From: a virus
DNA: 42,629 nt
IMG/VR virus record: IMGVR_UViG_3300007540_000030
Location: 1-42,629 of that record
Strand: one strand, 5' to 3'
The position numbers and the translations under genes are program-made. Each line of letters opens with the position of its first letter. The stretch's first letter is position 1. This document shows, one piece after another, positions 25,801 to 33,663 of the stretch. The notes under the pieces were generated by a model, which worked only from the letters and a program-made list of their open reading frames with translations, ran no database searches and was not told the origin of the DNA.

Positions 25801-26157
25801 CTCATCTGCGGGGGCTGTCTTCCCCCAAAAAATATCAGATACTATTCGGAAGTTGTCGTCTGTTGGAGGGAAGTTTTTAACAGCTCCAGCTCCTGAATTC
25901 TTAGTGGAGGATAAAAAAGAACTGGAATCAAAGTACGCAGAGTTATAATTGGAATCAGCAACCAGATTAGTGCCTAAGTAAAAGATACTTCCATCAGGAG
26001 TTTTATAGGTATCAACAGCTCCAGAAGGAGCTGGGATATGGGTTAGCATATTGACGATAGTTTGTTTTCCACCGTCTACAATCATGTTATTATCCCGATA
26101 AACAACCTCAGAACCTCCGGATTGTTTATGTTGAACTACTTCTACGATTCCTCTCAT
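19801..26157 (-). CDS. Giant tail appendage protein with multiple CBM-like jelly rolls
   Basis: This 2118-residue protein is probably a fibre-like or baseplate-surface protein. Its first 35 residues (MRGIVEVVQHKQ, then GGSEVVYRDNNMIVDGG), a block near 270 (IGNYQIKAMTLGSA) and its last residues (LGDNSDKLTIIWTLYF) match the 191-residue downstream protein. Between them lie at least four beta-sandwich-like units with the strand and aromatic pattern of carbohydrate-binding modules. Examples are NYLFNSDLSKY with FANWDVINPL near 530-570, FYYVQADVKNGNG near 165 and MTLSFKYKVVDD near 1930. No catalytic domain is evident. The ATG at 26157, one base after the previous stop, is preferred over an in-frame TTG at 26199 that would overlap the upstream gene by 41 bases; neither has a good ribosome-binding site. 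Glycan binding is inferred. Confidence 0.7.
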   Translation of the reverse strand: MRGIVEVVQHKQSGGSEVVYRDNNMIVDGGKQTIVNMLTHIPAPSGAVDTYKTPDGSIFYLGTNLVADSNYNSAYFDSSSFLSSTKNSGAGAVKNFPPTDDNFRIVSDIFWGKTAPADEVALIWSSTSNQSDGYLAVSATSPGSDDEIGARLVLSSISCPSGYFYYVQADVKNGNGSIADKTIKLRQLTPGNIATSSVTLAASSNSGWATNDWFTVSGVYDFRQPTTGTTMCLDAFAYSNTSNFDESQLFIDNVVVRRLHTNKTPNLDEIGNYQIKAMTLGSAKQNFDAHDSRYGVQYNYTAASAQYLEMSGVSSVIFAKAPSLNNHIFDTVGNKGNKNVAAQLSYGNQARSTSLLPETQVEGEPEIKYSYTNAKGDTVDAYCVTKTKGQDYVIVDAPIPSLPTQPITLRLNGESSVPFEVAFYRRTKPNVPFSTAYEKQEYFNFERKIFTPYEDYKTVELKPNQPTVVSFDPLPQREDNFLVNLRSDFVARFILPRRYLYEKGFVALESIELVDSDVYSVANPTFGERENYLFNSDLSKYSFLTNAPDYLASSLGLVDFANWDVINPLSNSSNPIDEASALGSVTLYRNSIGETGAVLQASALQSFDLSACASISQSFNIPNYAAEWFSTVELNDGGMHTPIMTMSMDVYVASATSKGIKVSLVNESKDTYYAFRTDDASGYVEGEWGTNVPFEISEANGNAVSGEFVSVSKVITLPTAYTRDKFRIIIDADGVDGADHLAKYIVKNIRFGRLKGWEYGHQALNNNPLTNRSSLQLPGGVHGTGIMFSAVDALANFNATNGSNFDELTYIGQTFSDIDPNKKYNLIIDAEKQQLNQDSSIAVSLWHSDYTNNQNGESDVAKLIGIYHGVNGGGNNTGNLYTGYNSILNPCAADRKVDSYRGLPTTNPEYHNRDERAVQFHPSQFLYVPLAPNSKYTFSVDSARRELSATYTSELESNAISDSRDVGCYLFLNGPQSTRFYYNFSLKRFVGDKPAAEDPDIENYRFRFSKGGSPFNEIRNEEQLVYTPAINRQAAWILNDDDTFSAGFEFFTIAKDGDVDKDDTSAESIANQQCYVTDFSIRGNYPTCTDTVAHFQYNLADVPTEAIQPRVFFYDGDGTWTKIGTSESDLFAVSPQSLSGSLGEGIPSTEYSLSGNSQICIPIHGMNEMMGTLANGSDGTSFAAKGSATENSTYSLFLIFNKGCSVKINKVELVDVSLGAYGGPILSNQSNISTSEEVDNVPVGLVGGWHTHFVDPQTDEPDIPKIFVRDFSGTQFLGVSGSDTTKYQKPTICYSDYISNLGFTSKEASVAVDHWGGGFDSLYKAFQIYNTDTKERQVWDFTTNTWLVDNDNYPLSLSKYRKVTKPFKVPNESLKDYYPGHDWITSGISIPKWEGRTSDPRIFTVMFAPQTGKGQFYLRNLRFYSQYDYKDVSSVYPEFPNPEDTSIQPATPGTPGKLGHFLNNIEFYTSANYATGDKTLEEALVDGCYPPAEGILYMSGAGGAATDTPTTLYGNLNRFSVITPNGYILEQQRMPYGKSTLFDSSCGFVMQPCYDVYFSSTAKTKAPHVGSYGVFYLTDNLLSVSSVDVMGSNGNFEGGYLVSGSTNDHDGANNWYTGLQGRDSISFLSSITSGTNPNTTPGQQWAYASKPGDSRWSLVLSGDDDGEPANLKGLSYSFNQETAPSGYNYLAEQDVQFLGGDGLDQTVALLEQSDTGTDTQFLVLASDTEMKWLQDNSPNEFSSVSAVGFYEPLTGELDGHLQWHNLIYDTLGAASPANAVSSVMAVDNLSLRRLCAPGDDMAQPRVKYAITLSRDEWELLDKKYGGIESVGLHTMNLIETARKRGSERAMAVPPYLVSGSQYPFSSTMTLGDLAGYAGAPTPAAVVEGAQYRNSMCLRAKEEPVDNVNRKNVSRLFHTGFGSPSFDPSGWASGVGNAMTLSFKYKVVDDLGTQGTPKGYVSSPHFGVVELAGKQNQWQSFNKSFSIAASAAGENDVMWYFAKDQETSLAGRNEIRLDEVKLTNTTNGDVIADYNFALTDSGYLDNDVSAFSTDWSAPNFMSIDRVYDGAYYDSSLYTSEQLIENEPVFDLFAKKVFFPGGLKLGDNSDKLTIIWTLYF

Positions 26158-26158
26158 T

Positions 26159-29100
26159 TTAAATACTGTACGGTGTCCAACCGCTAACTTGGTAATCAAT
26201 AGTTGATTCTAATGGTCCTCCCCAAGGTTCTAGATATTCAGACCTAGCGCCGCCTTTAGTACCCAAACCTAATTCTTCACCTTTAGCCAAATCTCTAGTA
26301 GCTGTCGTCAGCCTTAGGGTATTAAAGTATTCTAAGAAATTTTTTGCCTCAGTTGTCGTCAAATTTTTAACTGATTCATTATACTCAACGTCCACAATGT
26401 TCAAGTTCCTCAGCCTGATATAAGGTCTGTTGGCATCGGTAATCACTTGTCTTTCCGGCATGAGTGGTATAAACTCCAGAGTATAGGAAGTATCAGAAGT
26501 ATGTATGTTTCCATACTCCGGACCTCTACTTATAGACATAAGCTGTCGCGTTTCAGGGTCTATCGGACCTCGGTGATTGTCTGTAGTGAACTCGAACTCA
26601 ATCTTTTTAGTTTGGGGTACAGAGCCAGAAAGAACATCTATAAACGGAGGCAACTCCTGCATGGAGATGTTCATATTTTTACTTAAATCTCCAGGAGAGT
26701 TTAGTTGCCACCTAGCTCCAACACCGTTCCAGTCGTAAGCAAAACTCTTCATTGCGGAACCATTCACTAAAGGATTAGGAGTTGTTACTAATCTAATTCC
26801 TAAATAATCGGTTAAGCCTTCCGGGTCATGGTAATCCACATACACCTCGGCTCTATACTTTCTATTAGGATACAAAGTATTTGATTGTTGCTTGGATATC
26901 GTCGCTTTGAACAACATATCTAACGTATAACTGCCGGTATTAGCACTAGAATACGGAGCAATCCACAACTTCCACCTGTCAGTTGGGGAGAAGGTTATAT
27001 TTTGCGAAACATTTCCATCTATATTAGCAGAGACGGGAACATTAAACTCTTTAGATACTGTGTAAGATTTATTAGTAATCTCTCCCGCAGCAGGAGCTAA
27101 GCGATAGAAGGCAGTTTCCGTTCCCCAGGTGCCGTCGGATGGTTTATAAAAAACGTTCTTTGTTACGTTTCCGAGCACGAATCCAAATCCAGCAGTAGCC
27201 GCTAGTGAAGAAGCAGTTAATTCAATCTTGTAGTTCTCTCCGGGGATTAATGTTAAAGGACTATTTACAGCTTCTTCTTGCCTGCCTTCGTTTACGGTCG
27301 CAATCATTGATTTCTCATTGCCGCCGACCAAGGTAGGAGGATTATCTTTACTAAAGAATACGAGAACATCTTCGTAAGTTCCTGGAACCCCACTGTAATC
27401 TGCGAAATTAACTGAGCTAGGAGTTACCCAACCATAATTAGAAGGGAGAGCGCCGCTCCGGAACCTTGGAGTTCGTAGTGGGTCTAGAAGTTCCCAGTTA
27501 GATACCGCAGACAAAGAAGAACTTTCTAAGGTTCTGGCGGATGTGGGTTCTAATTTAAAGTCTCCGTTAGCAAGGAGATTAAAGTTTTTAGATAATGGGA
27601 ACCTAACTCTAAGAGCATTGGACTTATCTGTAACATCTTCTTTACCCCCGAACACGGTAATACTCTTGTCTAATGCTGTAGAGGTAAGATATGGGTTACA
27701 TCCGTCAGTAAAATCTTTATAGTTAAATACTGCTAAGTTGTTAGTGCCTTCTTTACACACCAACTCAATTCCAGATAAGATAGATTGGTTAGCCCAGATG
27801 TTGGTCTCTTTCCCAAACTCATACGTATCAAACACACTCTTATAAGAACCAAACCCTTGGCTAAAAATCAAACCTCTTAACGTGGCAGCTATCAGTCTAC
27901 CGTTAGGGTCTTCAAAGGATTCCCCTACAATGCCGTCACTTCCAGCAATGTTTGCAAACTGTAAAGAACTGAGAGCAGTTCTATCTCCATCCCTATACGC
28001 ACGCAACCCAGAGAACTCGTAGTCTTGCCCAGGTAAGTTAGTGGCGGATGCGGCGGGACCACGCGTATTAAAGTCGTTGTTAAATACTAAAGGTCCGAAG
28101 GCGAAAGCTAATGCGTCGTGTCCACCTCCAGATAGATTTAAATTAAATTTACTAGGGTCCTTATAATCTAACCATAGCTGATGGAACCCGGAACCAAACT
28201 CAGAATATATCATGTTATGCTCTGAGAAGTCTAGGAAGGAGTAATCATCTTTTCCTCTACGCAATGCGTAATCGATAAAGATTTGCTTAGGAGATTTAGT
28301 AAACTGCCTTCTCTTTTCGTTGCTGCTACTACAGTCCAGTAACTCTTCTATCGCACGGTAAGGGAAGGAAAGATTTACAGGGACTCCTAAAATATTTGCA
28401 TCAGGAGCATTACCCCGAATAACATTTTCATCAATGAATGCCGTATTTGAGGCATCGTAAATACCGCTCATAGCATTAACTGCAGGAGATATAAAGTTCT
28501 GTCCGGAGAAGTTAAAGCCCTTCGGAAGATATTGAGGTAAGTAGCCTGTTTCTGTTGGTATCAGGTCTAGTCTTCCACTTGTAGCGAAGGCGTTAGATAT
28601 CGGAGCAGACCGTCCTTCTCGATTATAATTAGAACCGCTTAGGAGGTACCGATAACTTCTTCTCCTAATGGAGTTCCGCTCTAAGCCAGCGGCGGGTTCC
28701 CAAAATACAGGAGCTACCTTAACATTGGCAATACCTAATACGCTAGTTTCTGAATGAGCAGTGGTATACCCCCCAGCGCGTCTATACGCAAACGCTCCAA
28801 ACCAGACCGAAGGACCAACTAATGCGGACGGGTTCAATGAAGATGTAGAGGAAACCCCTATGCTTCCCCCGTCACTGGGATATTCAAAATCCTGTTCTTT
28901 ATAATGCCATGCCGTTCCTGAGGCTAAGGTGGAATCATTATTATCAACCAACTTGACAGTTTCTATGTCCTCTGAATCAAAGGGTTCAGCTTGCTGAATA
29001 TTAAAGGATATGGACTTGTCTCGTTTATCTCCTGTCGCCGCTCTATACCAGAATGAGATTCTATATCTTTGACCTGGAGTAAATCTACTCGGGTCCATAA

Positions 29101-31585
29101 AAATAACATTTCCCCTGGTGTTAGGACCGAGATTTTCACCGAGGGTTAACGACGCACTAGCATAAAGCCCAACATCTCCGGAAGCTCCAGCGCCGTCGCC
29201 TGCCGACACGAAAGACTTTATTGAGTTTGGCGCATCGTCAGTCTTGAACTCACTTTGAAAGGAGCCATATCTTCTAACTGCTTCATAGATAGCAACGCCT
29301 TTTCTTTGTTCTTCACTTAGAGTAGGGTACTCTTCAGCGGTTGGGAAATCTGTGTTTATGTCTATTGGGTCATAGACTATGTAATTCCCATCAGGGTCCT
29401 GTTCATTCCATCTACATGTACCACCCCTAAGAGCTGGTTCATCTAAGAGGTTTCTCCCGGAGGTTCCCGGAAGGTATCTATTTTCTATAGTTGTTGTTGG
29501 GGGAAGCGGATTGTTTACGAGTTTAGCTAATCCCCCCGTGCCGTGAGTTCCCACCCAAGAAGACACGATATTGTTTTGCATGGCGACAGTATTAGTTTCT
29601 TGTAGCTGTCCTTTTATAACCATACACATGCCAGCGTCTGTGTTTTGTTCTTCTGGCGTATACCCGTCACCGCTAAGGTCGACTCCCCCGTAAATTCTAC
29701 TAAGAGTGTGTAGTGGAGTGTACTCTCTTAGAACATCAGAGATTCCTCTAATATCAAACGCAGTTAATTTATCAGTGCCGTTAAGAGAAGCTTCGGGCAG
29801 AACTAAGTATAAGTTAGAAGACTTAGAGCTCCAATAATCTAGAACTGAAATCTCTTGATTTGTTCCACCATCTACAACCGCAGAAAAGTTAGGAGCAATT
29901 GAGTTACCGGATGTGAAGAACTTAAGACCATTGTTGTCCCCAAAGAAGAAGTCTGCAGTGGATTCAGTCCCTAGCGTAGTGGAGCTGAGGATATAGTTTT
30001 CTAGTGCATCTACAAACGAAGAAGGAACTCTAAATCCAAAACTAGCATTTTCTTGGCAATCTCCTTCTAGAGCTTTCCTTAGGTACACAAGAACTTCATT
30101 AGTTATTCGCGTGTTCTTGTAAAACGTATCATACTCAAATGGAGGTACAGCTAGTGTATATCCTTGTCTAGCTTCAAATCCAACACCCTTTGAAATATCT
30201 GCTAAAGATTTATGATTAAATCTCATAAACCCTGTGTTCTTTTCGATGAATTCTAAGATAGCATCTACAGAGAACCTAATGTTTTTGTCATGGTCATAGG
30301 GGTCGATATTAATCGTAAGACCAGATACATTATTTACTTGGGTTTGTAGGTAAGTTGATAGAGACGAAAAATCAACGCAAGTGGGAGATTCCGTCTTAAG
30401 AGTATAATAAATTAGATTGGGCAGGTACGACTCCCAACACTCTCTTATATCTGACGAAGCATCAAACGTACTAAGCTCTTTTGGGAATACAATCTTTATG
30501 GCATCTACTAAAGCCTGTCTTGTTCCTTTTGCTTTGTAAGTGTAAACCGCTCTACGCAGCTGTCCTCTCCACATAGAAACATCATCGCCTAAGAATCTCC
30601 ATCCAATAACCGAAGCTAAGTGGTCTAAGAATTGAGGAGGACAGTTTTCAATATCAAACAAGTCCTGCATAGATTCAACAATCATGTCCAGGTCGTAAAA
30701 AGCCCACGAAGCAGCTTTCATAAACTTGGTAAAAGGACCAGAAGAATCGAACTTAGAATAAATCAAAGAAGACCCTTCAAGAGCTTCTAGAGAGTTACGA
30801 ATAAACGGAGAGTCCTGGTCTTCCTTGTTTAGCCATACAGATAGTAAAGTTTGTAGTCTTTCTAATTGTTGGATGCCCGAAGCAAAGGTAACCCCTGATA
30901 TAGAGGAAGTAGGTTTGTCGAACTCTGGGGGAAGGTATCTTCCGAACTCGGGAACAGCATCTCTGTTTTTCCAAATGTATTCAAAAAGCACATTTGCGGC
31001 AGTCTCTTCGGTAAACTCGCCACCATTAGAGTAGTAAGCGCTTGTTACATAGTCTGCTAATACTGCTGATAACTCCGTGGTCGCATTTGCGTTAGACGAA
31101 GTATTAAGCATGTACAGCAAGCCCACCGTGTCAACTAGCCCAGAGTGAACTTGGGCGGATACTGTGTAATCATTATTAGGGTTAGAAGACACCCCAGACA
31201 CAAAGGTGTCTGAAAGATGGCTAAGAACCATATTAGGCTGAATTGTTCCCGAAAAATAATTCTTAAAATCATCTTGGTTTTTAAAAGAATTAAAAGATTT
31301 ATTTAAAGGAGCTAAGATAGCATCAGTAAATGTATTTGCATCTACTCTTGTAAGTCTATTCTCAGGGACAAAGAAAGGTTTAATAGAACTTAAAGCATAC
31401 CCAGAGACAGTAAAGAATGTATCGCACTCATTTGCAGCAAGTAAATACTTGCCTAATAATTTATAAGCTATCTCTTCAACTTTTGTTTCACCTTTTTCTT
31501 CTGAAATGTATACCTCTGGAAGAAGCTTGGTTATCTTCTCCACATAGTTGTACTTAAATACATCTTCATTACCGCGATAAGGCAT
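26159..31585 (-). CDS. Giant baseplate wedge protein with gpI/gp7-type domain and CBM-like domains
   Basis: This 1808-residue protein begins with a helical region (KITKLLPEVYISEEKG) and, at about 305-370, has the P2 gpI / T4 gp7-type segment: LFDIENCPPQFLDHLASVIG, WRFLGDDVSMWRGQLRRAV and YTYKAKGTRQALVDAIKIVF. In P2-like phages and injection systems this fold bridges the J/gp6 wedge and the fibres. The remaining 1400 residues are beta-rich, with CBM-like units such as FTPGQRYRISFWYRA and FNLLANGDFKLE with SNWELLDPL near 1330-1365. T4 gp7 has 1032 residues, so the extra mass is mostly decorative domains. The gene follows the gp6-like gene with a TAATG overlap, as I follows J in P2, supporting the wedge role. 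Confidence 0.8.
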   Translation of the reverse strand: MPYRGNEDVFKYNYVEKITKLLPEVYISEEKGETKVEEIAYKLLGKYLLAANECDTFFTVSGYALSSIKPFFVPENRLTRVDANTFTDAILAPLNKSFNSFKNQDDFKNYFSGTIQPNMVLSHLSDTFVSGVSSNPNNDYTVSAQVHSGLVDTVGLLYMLNTSSNANATTELSAVLADYVTSAYYSNGGEFTEETAANVLFEYIWKNRDAVPEFGRYLPPEFDKPTSSISGVTFASGIQQLERLQTLLSVWLNKEDQDSPFIRNSLEALEGSSLIYSKFDSSGPFTKFMKAASWAFYDLDMIVESMQDLFDIENCPPQFLDHLASVIGWRFLGDDVSMWRGQLRRAVYTYKAKGTRQALVDAIKIVFPKELSTFDASSDIRECWESYLPNLIYYTLKTESPTCVDFSSLSTYLQTQVNNVSGLTINIDPYDHDKNIRFSVDAILEFIEKNTGFMRFNHKSLADISKGVGFEARQGYTLAVPPFEYDTFYKNTRITNEVLVYLRKALEGDCQENASFGFRVPSSFVDALENYILSSTTLGTESTADFFFGDNNGLKFFTSGNSIAPNFSAVVDGGTNQEISVLDYWSSKSSNLYLVLPEASLNGTDKLTAFDIRGISDVLREYTPLHTLSRIYGGVDLSGDGYTPEEQNTDAGMCMVIKGQLQETNTVAMQNNIVSSWVGTHGTGGLAKLVNNPLPPTTTIENRYLPGTSGRNLLDEPALRGGTCRWNEQDPDGNYIVYDPIDINTDFPTAEEYPTLSEEQRKGVAIYEAVRRYGSFQSEFKTDDAPNSIKSFVSAGDGAGASGDVGLYASASLTLGENLGPNTRGNVIFMDPSRFTPGQRYRISFWYRAATGDKRDKSISFNIQQAEPFDSEDIETVKLVDNNDSTLASGTAWHYKEQDFEYPSDGGSIGVSSTSSLNPSALVGPSVWFGAFAYRRAGGYTTAHSETSVLGIANVKVAPVFWEPAAGLERNSIRRRSYRYLLSGSNYNREGRSAPISNAFATSGRLDLIPTETGYLPQYLPKGFNFSGQNFISPAVNAMSGIYDASNTAFIDENVIRGNAPDANILGVPVNLSFPYRAIEELLDCSSSNEKRRQFTKSPKQIFIDYALRRGKDDYSFLDFSEHNMIYSEFGSGFHQLWLDYKDPSKFNLNLSGGGHDALAFAFGPLVFNNDFNTRGPAASATNLPGQDYEFSGLRAYRDGDRTALSSLQFANIAGSDGIVGESFEDPNGRLIAATLRGLIFSQGFGSYKSVFDTYEFGKETNIWANQSILSGIELVCKEGTNNLAVFNYKDFTDGCNPYLTSTALDKSITVFGGKEDVTDKSNALRVRFPLSKNFNLLANGDFKLEPTSARTLESSSLSAVSNWELLDPLRTPRFRSGALPSNYGWVTPSSVNFADYSGVPGTYEDVLVFFSKDNPPTLVGGNEKSMIATVNEGRQEEAVNSPLTLIPGENYKIELTASSLAATAGFGFVLGNVTKNVFYKPSDGTWGTETAFYRLAPAAGEITNKSYTVSKEFNVPVSANIDGNVSQNITFSPTDRWKLWIAPYSSANTGSYTLDMLFKATISKQQSNTLYPNRKYRAEVYVDYHDPEGLTDYLGIRLVTTPNPLVNGSAMKSFAYDWNGVGARWQLNSPGDLSKNMNISMQELPPFIDVLSGSVPQTKKIEFEFTTDNHRGPIDPETRQLMSISRGPEYGNIHTSDTSYTLEFIPLMPERQVITDANRPYIRLRNLNIVDVEYNESVKNLTTTEAKNFLEYFNTLRLTTATRDLAKGEELGLGTKGGARSEYLEPWGGPLESTIDYQVSGWTPYSI

Positions 31586-33228
31586 TATACAAACTCAAAG
31601 TTAAGTTCAAAGTTGTTTAACTGTATGATTTCATTAAAGTTTACGAAAATATCTTCGTCATAATTCGTCACTTTAAAAAATCTAACGTCCGGATTATTCA
31701 TCACAAAGTTAGCCAGCTCTGGGAATCTTAAAGGTTTACCAAAATCCATGCTGTCATAGGACAGATATTCTGTTATACTTCTACTCACACCCGCCTTTAC
31801 ATTTTCTTGGAGCGCTAACTTATTTCTATCTACAAAGACTGTTGCTACTAAATCAACAGTTCTCACTAGACCATCTACAATCGTCAACTCATCAGTAAGC
31901 ATCTTATAGCTGTTAAGATGATTTAGTAAGTCTGATTTAAACGGCAAGGATGCTCTCTGCAGTTGGGTGTCTGTAGCTTTAGCTAAAACATAAATATCAA
32001 TCATGTTTCCACCTGCTCCAGACTGACGAGCAACAGCTAGAGCTTTGCCCGTTTGACCTGTAGTTCCAGCATAGCTATTTGCAATAGCTGTATAGTCTTC
32101 TCCAGTAACAGCTCTATACTGAGTTCTGAAGAAGTATGGTGCATATTTCTTTGCGTGAGCAACAGTTTCGGCATTTGCTCCACCAGCAGCCACTGTTGTA
32201 TTTGTAATTGTACACTCTACAGGCGAACTTCCATTTTTCAATCCATTAACCTGAGTTCTTATAGCTCCTTCTACAATATCTCCACGGTTACCTCCACCAA
32301 CTCTATAAACTACAGTGTAGTCCTGACCGTTCTGAGGGCTCTTACCTCTGATGTCGTCACCAAACAGTAGGCTGCAAGAATAATCGTCGTTGTAAATTTT
32401 CTCAAAGACCGCGTCAGTGCTGCCTGAAGCTAGACTAAGGCTTTGGATTTCAGAATATACTTCATCTCCAGACGAGACAAAAATACTTCCTTCGATAATC
32501 GAAGGGTCAGGAACTCTAATTCTCTTGGAAGACTGCGCGGTAGAGAAGGTTCCTTGCAGAGTTTTGTAAGTACCCTCCAATAACACAAGACCCGTGAAGT
32601 TAGAGCCCTCACCATAGCTGTTATAATCCAGAAGAAGGTCTCCCGTTTGGGCGGTAGTTGCTTCATCAATAAGTCCCGTAGCTTTGTTTATTTTATAAAG
32701 AGTATAGGTTAGTTGGGTGTTGTCTCGTTGTGAAGTGGTCGTTACTGTTCTTTGATTACTAGGTATAGTTAATGTATCACCCCCGGCAAAAGATACGCTA
32801 CTCTCTGGAGTTAGAAGAGCCGTAGCTTTACTGGCTATCGGACCTTTCATTTTTACTCCAATTAGTTCTAAAACTTTTCTTAAGTTTTCTGGAGTCTTAA
32901 CAGTGCTTAAATAAGACTCATTAGCCAAGAAGTCTGCTTTTAAAGAAAGCACTGAAGCTAGGTAGGCAAACAATTCAATAAAAACAACACCTAGGTCTGA
33001 TTGTACGAAGTTATTGTAATCATCAGGATATACAGCCTTAACATAATCCATCAAGGCTTCTTTGAATTCATCAAAGTCCGCAACCGAATAATCAATCAGT
33101 TGAGATTTGGCTAGCTCTTGGATTTGACCAAGTCTCATAAAATCTGACTGCACAGTGCCATCAAAAGCCGAAGCGTTATACCTGATAGGGTCGGCAGCAG
33201 CGGGAGGAATATAATTTAAATTTGCCAT
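31585..33228 (-). CDS. gp6: Baseplate wedge protein, gp6 / P2 gpJ family
   Basis: This 547-residue protein has the baseplate J-like layout. It has an N-terminal helical region (FDEFKEALMDYVKAVYPDDY), VQSDLGVVFIELFAYLASVL, ADFLANESYLSTVKTPENLR and LIGVKMKGPIASKATALLTP. A beta-rich middle carries LLFGDDIRGKSPQNGQDYTV, the F/W-G-D/N-G-x-G-like loop, then VYRVGGGNRG. The C-terminal part has APYFFRTQYRAVTGEDYTAI and a final PDVRFFKVTNYDE. Homologues dimerise to form the ring that holds the baseplate together and triggers sheath contraction. T4 gp6 has 660 residues; this is closer to shorter J-like proteins of P2-like systems. It is joined by TAATG overlaps to the gp25-like gene upstream and to the gpI-like gene downstream. 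Confidence 0.88.
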   Translation of the reverse strand: MANLNYIPPAAADPIRYNASAFDGTVQSDFMRLGQIQELAKSQLIDYSVADFDEFKEALMDYVKAVYPDDYNNFVQSDLGVVFIELFAYLASVLSLKADFLANESYLSTVKTPENLRKVLELIGVKMKGPIASKATALLTPESSVSFAGGDTLTIPSNQRTVTTTSQRDNTQLTYTLYKINKATGLIDEATTAQTGDLLLDYNSYGEGSNFTGLVLLEGTYKTLQGTFSTAQSSKRIRVPDPSIIEGSIFVSSGDEVYSEIQSLSLASGSTDAVFEKIYNDDYSCSLLFGDDIRGKSPQNGQDYTVVYRVGGGNRGDIVEGAIRTQVNGLKNGSSPVECTITNTTVAAGGANAETVAHAKKYAPYFFRTQYRAVTGEDYTAIANSYAGTTGQTGKALAVARQSGAGGNMIDIYVLAKATDTQLQRASLPFKSDLLNHLNSYKMLTDELTIVDGLVRTVDLVATVFVDRNKLALQENVKAGVSRSITEYLSYDSMDFGKPLRFPELANFVMNNPDVRFFKVTNYDEDIFVNFNEIIQLNNFELNFEFV

Positions 33229-33662
33229 TATCTTATTACTACGTCAATAACTTCTTCCTCATAGGGCGTTGCAGTGAAGCCCACATTTAAGGCTACGTAA
33301 ATGCTGTTGGGGTCAGACTCAGGACCTTGAACAACTTTTAAATCTTTTACAAAAACTCTAGGTTCGTATACTTGGATAACATTTCTAATATCTCTGTTTA
33401 GCTCTTCAAGAAGCGACCCCGTTAAGGGTTCGAACAATGCTGCTTTTAGATTAGTGCCGTAGTCTGGATACATAACCCGTTCCCCTTTTTGAGTAAGGAG
33501 AAGCTGTCTTAAGTTTTGGTAGACTACTTCCTTATCAAAGCTTTTGGGGAAAAAACCTCCATCCGCAGGAGCCGTGGGCAATGGAAACCTAAGACCGACA
33601 ATCCTATCTCTTCTTGAGGTAGTAATGTAGTCTAGGTTATTTGCGAATAGAGTATCAGTCAT
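33228..33662 (-). CDS. gp25: Baseplate wedge protein, gp25 / gpW family
   Basis: This 144-residue protein is a gp25-like sheath initiator. It has the usual VVYQNLRQLLLTQKGERVMY, PDYGTNLKAALFEPLTGSLL, an amphipathic helix (EELNRDIRNVIQVYEPRV), then strands IYVALNVGFT and the terminal EEVIDVVIR. The YEPRV motif is the conserved E-P-R core found in T4 gp25, P2 gpW and type VI secretion TssE. It contacts the first sheath ring and the J-like ring. The order gp25, gp6, gpI in one run of overlapping genes matches W-J-I of P2. Its start lies one base after the stop of the LamG protein gene. Confidence 0.93.
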   Translation of the reverse strand: MTDTLFANNLDYITTSRRDRIVGLRFPLPTAPADGGFFPKSFDKEVVYQNLRQLLLTQKGERVMYPDYGTNLKAALFEPLTGSLLEELNRDIRNVIQVYEPRVFVKDLKVVQGPESDPNSIYVALNVGFTATPYEEEVIDVVIR

Positions 33663-33663
33663 T

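Noticed and set aside
26158-26199. In-frame TTG start at 26199 for the 2118-residue protein
   Set aside because: It would overlap the upstream gene by 41 bases, and the ATG at 26157 begins exactly at the block shared with the 191-residue protein.
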